Shown: positions 59,011 to 64,000 of the stretch, piece after piece
How the letters are laid out: every line of letters starts with the position of its first letter
Position numbering within the stretch: position 1 is the stretch's first letter
Source: Artemisia argyi
Lineage: Eukaryota > Streptophyta > Magnoliopsida > Asterales > Asteraceae
Direction of reading: 5' to 3'
Length of the DNA stretch: 64,000 bases
Assembly (NCBI GenBank): GCA_030686995.1
Contig: CM060687.1
Span: forward strand, 169,742,090 to 169,806,089
Made by a program: the position numbers and the translations under genes
Notes under the pieces: generated by a model
What the model saw: only the letters and a program-made list of their open reading frames with translations
Told to the model about the DNA's origin: nothing
The model's database searches: none

Positions 59011-60469
59011 TGATGCGTGGGAATTGCACCAGACTTTACCTCTCGAGGGATCTCGAGAAGCTTACAACCCCCACCAGGCAGTGTACCTGATCGTTGTAGT
59101 ATAGTATAGTGGCAGGTACCGGGGGATTGATCGTTCAACTTGGGAATAGTGTCGCTAGGATTAGAAAACCTAAATACTAGTTCTAGAGATGAGAGATGAT
59201 TATTTTTGTGTTTTTATATTTTTTAGAAAGCAATTAAAATCTCGGGTTTGAAGGATTTGGGCGGAATTAGTTGTTATTCAACTAACCCAGAACTAAGATG
59301 CAATTAAATTAAAATACTAATAAACTAATTAAACTAAGGTTGTGAGCAGTAATTGGAGAAAATGTGTTTACTTAGATTTCCTTACTCCCTAGATATCTTT
59401 TACACGTTAATTACTTGTTATAATTGCATGGATGACGGATCGTATTCCTTAATACCATTCATGGGGTGGCATACATAACTCCCCAATTCTATGAGCTCTT
59501 ATCTCCTCCTACACCATCCCCAGCACAACTATAGGGATTATAAACAGTGGCTCATGCATTAAATACAACCAATAAAGACCTAGTACGCCTCGGTTCATGT
59601 TTCTTAAGACGTTCAAGCATGTTACCATTTGGAGATCTGCCAGTTTTCTTAAGCCTAACATATAAATCATTCATCCAAGAACAAGAATAAACAAGTAATC
59701 AATATCTAGGTTTCATTAGATCTAAGCAAACACAAGAGAGATTTAGCCTAGCATGATAGAATTAAGACAAGAACAAGATATAGACAACCAACACATAGAC
59801 ATATTGATTGAATTAAAAGAACACTTATCTTGATTAAACATGCAAGGTATCAAGGGGTTGGAACCCTTGAAAAACCTGTAAAGTCACACCAAAATCGTAT
59901 CTAGGGTTTCTCCCAAAAACTCCTCTCTAAAACTGAAAAACTAGAAAAGTATATATAAAAAAATCGATCTGACGGCGTCAAGAACAAAAGTGTGACGCCG
60001 TCAGACCGCCGCCAAATAGTTCCTCGGACGGTCTTGATCTACTTTTGACGCCGTCAACCCTTAGGCCGTCATGCAAATTACTCTTGACGCCCTGTGTGTG
60101 ACGCCGTCACCATCTCTCGGTAAATAAATCCATGATCTCTGACGCCGTCAGCCTGTGACTCTTGACGCCGTCAGCCTGTGACTCTTGACGCCGTCATGAA
60201 CTCTCGGTAAAATTACTTGTAGATACGTCTGACGCCGTCAGGTTGTGACCCTTGACGCCGTCAGGAACTGTTCCCAGCATGGAAAATAGAGACTTAGCCG
60301 TTTTCTTCACTTTTATGCTCCAAAAACGTCCAAAATAGCTTCTTTTCCAGAATTCACTCTCCAAGTACCTAAAATCACAAAAGGAACGATTTAGGGCAAT
60401 ATTTGATCAAATAAATTCAATTCCGGGCTTAAATGACCCCCTAAAAGTGGTTCATTTTTCGCCTTATCA
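59011..60469 (-). repeat. 3' LTR of element A2 (1459 bp)
   Basis: Runs TGATGCGTGG ... GCCTTATCA on the plus strand, homologous to 5912-7304. A TATATATA box is at 59950-59957 (minus strand). U3 has expanded: full TGACGSCGTCA copies at 59970, 59993, 60045, 60099, 60140, 60163, 60186, 60230 and 60253, against five in A1. Confidence 0.9.
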
Positions 60470-62960
60470 TATACCCTTACACTTGAGATTTGCTTGTCCT
60501 CAAGCAAATATGCTTTTATTCTAATCAAAAGACAAGTTAGAGGTCATTTAACACTAATATAAAAGTAATTACAACAAATAATCGTTCCACAAAAGACCAA
60601 AGACAAGCACGGAGGTCATATACTAGCACCTCACAAATAGTGTTTAGATACTCACATCTCTCGGGTGTAATAAAGTAATATAACAATATGGAAATGGAAG
60701 ATATCTCTCACTACCTGTCATAGCAAAATAGATTACCATAGGCTTGGGAAAGGATCAAACCTCCACCACATGGCGTAAGCACCTAAGATAAACTATCAAA
60801 GAGGTCTTTCAAAGGGTTGTAACGTTAGGTATAGGGATATGAATTACACGGTTTTGTTGGATAAAGGAAGTTATTCTGGTGGCGAGCTAACAATCTTGGT
60901 TAATTACATGTACAATAGGCGTTGCTAAGCCAAGACTAGACTCGACTTAAGCTAATAAATGAAAAATAACAAAAACATAAAATAAACAAAGAATAAAAAG
61001 GGATGGTAGTCCGTATGTTTTTCTCTTTTCTTTTTCTATTTTTTTCTTTTCTTTTCTTGATTTTTCGATTTTTTTTTTCTTTTTTTTTTTTTTTTTTTTT
61101 TTTTTTTGTGCATACACTCTTGCCCTACCATCCAAAATAATACATCATAGAGAATGAACATTCCCCTTACACTTGAATCTTTACATACTTTACAATAAAC
61201 TAATCTAATGACTCGAATTAAGAAAATCAAAACACTTGGAGCACTTTTAAGATTAACGTACATATGGGGGTAATATATGATGTTCTTCCCCATTACTCCA
61301 TAAAATAAGTACTTACCCATGAGTCCCAATCGTCCCAAAACAATATGTACAAGGATATGACTCGACTTAGCAACCATGTAATCAATTAGATAGTTAACTT
61401 AGGGTTTAACAAATAACAATAATGCACTAAAGATGAGTGCATACACGGAAGGCTAAGGCGATTTGGGTGTACATTTAAGTGGGGTGTAACAAATTCTTTC
61501 TTTAAGTAAAATGCTTAAAGTTAGAAACGAAAAGATAGGCTCGGAGGGGTGTACTAGGGGTTTCGTGTACTAAAAATGAGTACAACGCTAAGGGTGTGGG
61601 AAAATTAGTTGACTTAACTAGCCAAACAATATGACTTAAATGGTCAAGAAATTATGATACGGGTTTAACACAAGGGTGATCCTAATGCCTCTTATCATAT
61701 AGTAAATCCTACTACACGAATGTAGTCTCACTAGCGGTCTTGGGATGCATCACTAACGCAAGTTCTAGAATCTAAATGCTACCGGTACACTCATAAGCAC
61801 TAATAGTAAATGCTTTTCCTATCAAATCTAAAGGCGAACCTCACATTTTTTGGGTGGAAAATTTTTTTGAATATACGGTTAAGTGTTAGTCATACAATCT
61901 CCTATCCATTAGACGCTTGCTAAGGCTAAAGTTTCACTCCTAAATGTTGTAAAAAATTTTAAATTTGGCGCTAAAATTACACTAACAAGTATTTCTCATA
62001 GTTTTATTACACACCTACCATCAAACAAGACAAACTCAAGCGAAAGTGCATATGTAAGGTATCATCTTTTTACCCTCCCCTTACACTTAAGATGAACATT
62101 GTCCCCAATGTTCAAGTAAAGAATGTAAAAGTAAAATAAGTAAAAAGAATGAAATCAAATACTCCCCTGATTCGCTCGGTATGGATTAAAGGTTGGCCAG
62201 GTTAAATCTTCCTCCAAGAAAACAAACAATCAAAGCTTCCCTTCCAGAATATAAATCATCTTCTTGTCCAATATAACTTGTAAAACCTGACAAAATAGAC
62301 AAGACAACCTCGCGTAAAATCGGCGGCATCCTATATAAGTTACTAAATCCTAGAAAGCAAAGTAAGATATAATGCTTGTAAATGAAGTTTGCAGATTTCC
62401 TGGAGATTATAAATCTTAATAATTCACAAAAACCGTAAGACTCCGTTAGAAAAACAAAACTGGTAAAATTTCCAGATTTTTAACTCCTGACGCCGTCAAG
62501 AGTAATACTCTGACGCCGTCAGAATGGACCTGTAGAAATTCTTATGTTAAGTTTCCGGAAAATTTCTGGAAAAACTTGGTCCTACTTCCTGGAAAATCCT
62601 GCAAAACTTCATTGTAACTCAATACAAGCATTTGACTCTAACAAATACGAATATACATGCTTACTTAAAATTGTGGAGAATCATGATCGTGTGTTTCTTA
62701 AAAACATATTTGGGGTTTCCCCTTACACTTATCTTTTGCAAAAATACTTTTAGGTTGGAGTTAAGACTAGGCTAAACAACATAATAAAGTATTTCCACTT
62801 TTTAGTTTAGAAACATGATCTACCAACAATAAAAATGAAGCATGCATACGGAAGCAAATAACAAACAAACAAAATAAAATCACACAAAGCATGGGTTGCC
62901 TCCCAAGAAGCGCTTTTCTTTATTTACGAGTCTTGTAGCTAGACTCAAGGCCATGGGCTA
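60470..62960 (-). other. Non-coding 3' spacer of element A2
   Basis: Counterpart of 466-2984, including the same four AAGTGTAAGGG tracts, the homopolymer block (61030-61107, shorter than in A1), the TGACGCCGTCA pair at 62488/62511 and the GGGAGGCAACCC motif. No gene. Confidence 0.8.
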
Positions 62961-63981
62961 CTACGTAATCTCATCATTGGTTCCACTTCCCGATTGTAGA
63001 TATTCCTTGTAGAAACCAATAACCTTTTTCTCAATCGCTCCAATAATCATTTGGGCAAATTCTTCATCGACTTTATACCTTGGTCCAAGGGCCAAGCAAT
63101 CTTTGTAATAAAGACTTCTTTTTTCCCATACATAGTCCATGCCCTTTTTCTTATCCTCCTCATTAAGATCCTCAAAAGCACCAACGTTGTCCTTATCAAA
63201 ACGAGATATAAAGCGAAACTCTTTCATCCTATTAGGCATCCTATAAGTGATACTATCGGTGTTACTTGCAAATCGGATCGTACCTTCTACCTCACCATTT
63301 CTAACTTAGACTTCTCAAAAAATGGTTGGCCAAACACAACATTGGATAATCGACAATCAATAACAGTAGCAAGATCCTCCACAATCATAAAGTCGGTGAC
63401 AAAAGTGAAATTACCAACAAAGACACGTAAACCTTTAACTCTCCCGACAAAGTTACACACTCCACCGGGGTACTTGGGATCCCTTCTAGGTTCAAGTCTT
63501 GTGTTCACTATATCATTATAAACCGTTGAGGACATAATGTTGATTGGAGATTTAAAGTCAATGTAAGCATTGCTAATGTGCCTATATCCAATCATACATG
63601 GTATCTTAGCATTCATAGGATCGCCTCTCTTGATCTTAGGTTCAATTATGGTAAAGGAGATCGCGGGTTATCAATAAGATTATTATAATATGCAATCTCC
63701 TCCTTAGTGGGGTATAGATTAAAGTAGTCGTTAAGCTTTGGATCCATTGCCTCCTCTTCTAGTCTCTCAACAACATTCACAAAGTCATTAGGCCCTAGGT
63801 CCTTATTTGAATACAAGGCGGTTACTAGGTCACTAAATATATGTTCGAGTTCAATCTTAACCAACCTATTAAGCTCTCTAAGCTCCCTAATCTCACTCTC
63901 AATCTGTTCACGTAACACAGCCACTTCTTCAGGGGAAAGGGGTGGATTCGCGTTTTCCATAATGGTCAACGGAATAGTCAA
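62961..63981 (-). pseudogene. Protease-like region of element A2, two frameshifts
   Basis: Three minus-strand frames join into one protein. 63646-63981 has ENANPPLSPEEVAVLREQIE and a helical, charged segment ending YPTKEEIAYYNNL. 63287-63616 is retropepsin-like (IPCMIGYRHISNAYIDFKSP, FVGNFTFVTDFMIVED, LSNVVFGQPFF). 62961-63239 has RMPNRMKEF ... KKVIGFYKEY and ends GTNDEIT. Shifts lie near 63645 and 63285. The active-site position reads DFKSP, not D-[TS]-G-A or Athila's DLGAS. It is clearly related to the second domain of A1 but far more diverged than the flanking spacer. This protein type is, from memory, very common in Asteraceae genomes. Confidence 0.75.
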
Positions 63982-64000
63982 TGGATTTAATTTACTAACA

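Larger units (their letters stand above)
59011..64000 (-). mobile_element. Second A-type gypsy element (A2), right part outside window
   Basis: 3' LTR 59011-60469, spacer 60470-62960 nearly identical to that of A1, then a protease-like coding region running off the right edge. Inserted in the RT frame of the older copia element. The left flank is GTTAT (59006-59010); the target duplication partner lies outside. Confidence 0.85.

Noticed and set aside
59966..60263. CRISPR-like array
   Set aside because: Repeats are 11 bp with 12-nt spacers, some spacers repeat, no cas genes, and the genome is plant; the pattern belongs to LTR U3.

Overview
The window is nuclear DNA of a flowering plant. It shows GT-AG introns, a complete S-domain receptor kinase gene, and Ty1/copia, Ty3/gypsy, Helitron, MULE, MITE and CACTA remnants. 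From memory of the protein families, the retroelement proteins most resemble those common in Asteraceae; that placement is recall, not a search. By my count over 85% is mobile DNA or debris.

Layout. 1-7304: a minus-strand Ty3/gypsy-type element (here A1) with LTRs, a tRNA-Asp-like primer site and a gag plus protease-like ORF, but no reverse transcriptase or integrase. 7305-10229: the cut end of an unidentified ORF, a promoter-like stretch, and a Tourist-like MITE inserted in one half of a 76-bp tandem duplication. 10230-42408: remains of a related plus-strand Athila-type family (B). One LTR end with a primer site lies at the left, and an Athila ORF, polypurine tract and 3' LTR at the right. 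Between them are an LTR-like block, three possible Helitron ends with captured exons (Pti1-like kinase, CRWN/NMCP lamina protein, 14-3-3, several unrecognised) and a complete 1.7-kb long-TIR MULE. A young 4.2-kb copia element (34635-38869) sits inside the Athila ORF with a perfect 5-bp target duplication. 42409-42835: a CACTA end. 43617-46842: the only intact host gene, a seven-exon G-type lectin S-receptor kinase. 47651-49506: the convergent 3' part of a PUM3/APUM24-like gene, broken. 49577-59010: a second, decayed copia element, interrupted by a minus-strand LTR element with a long non-coding tail (51532-57420) and then cut by a second A-type element (A2, 59011 to beyond the window).

Most unusual signal. 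Families A and B both carry near-palindromes of the form TNACGSCGTNA in pairs at fixed distance: TGACGSCGTCA repeats every 23 bp in A, TTACGSCGTAA every 24-25 bp in B. Around twenty-five pairs occur, many beside LTR TATA boxes, and several B pairs show matched changes that keep a hairpin. Other notable points are a 46-bp perfect inverted repeat with a 41-nt loop, protease-like domains without a proper active site, and a gag-less copia element with identical LTRs.
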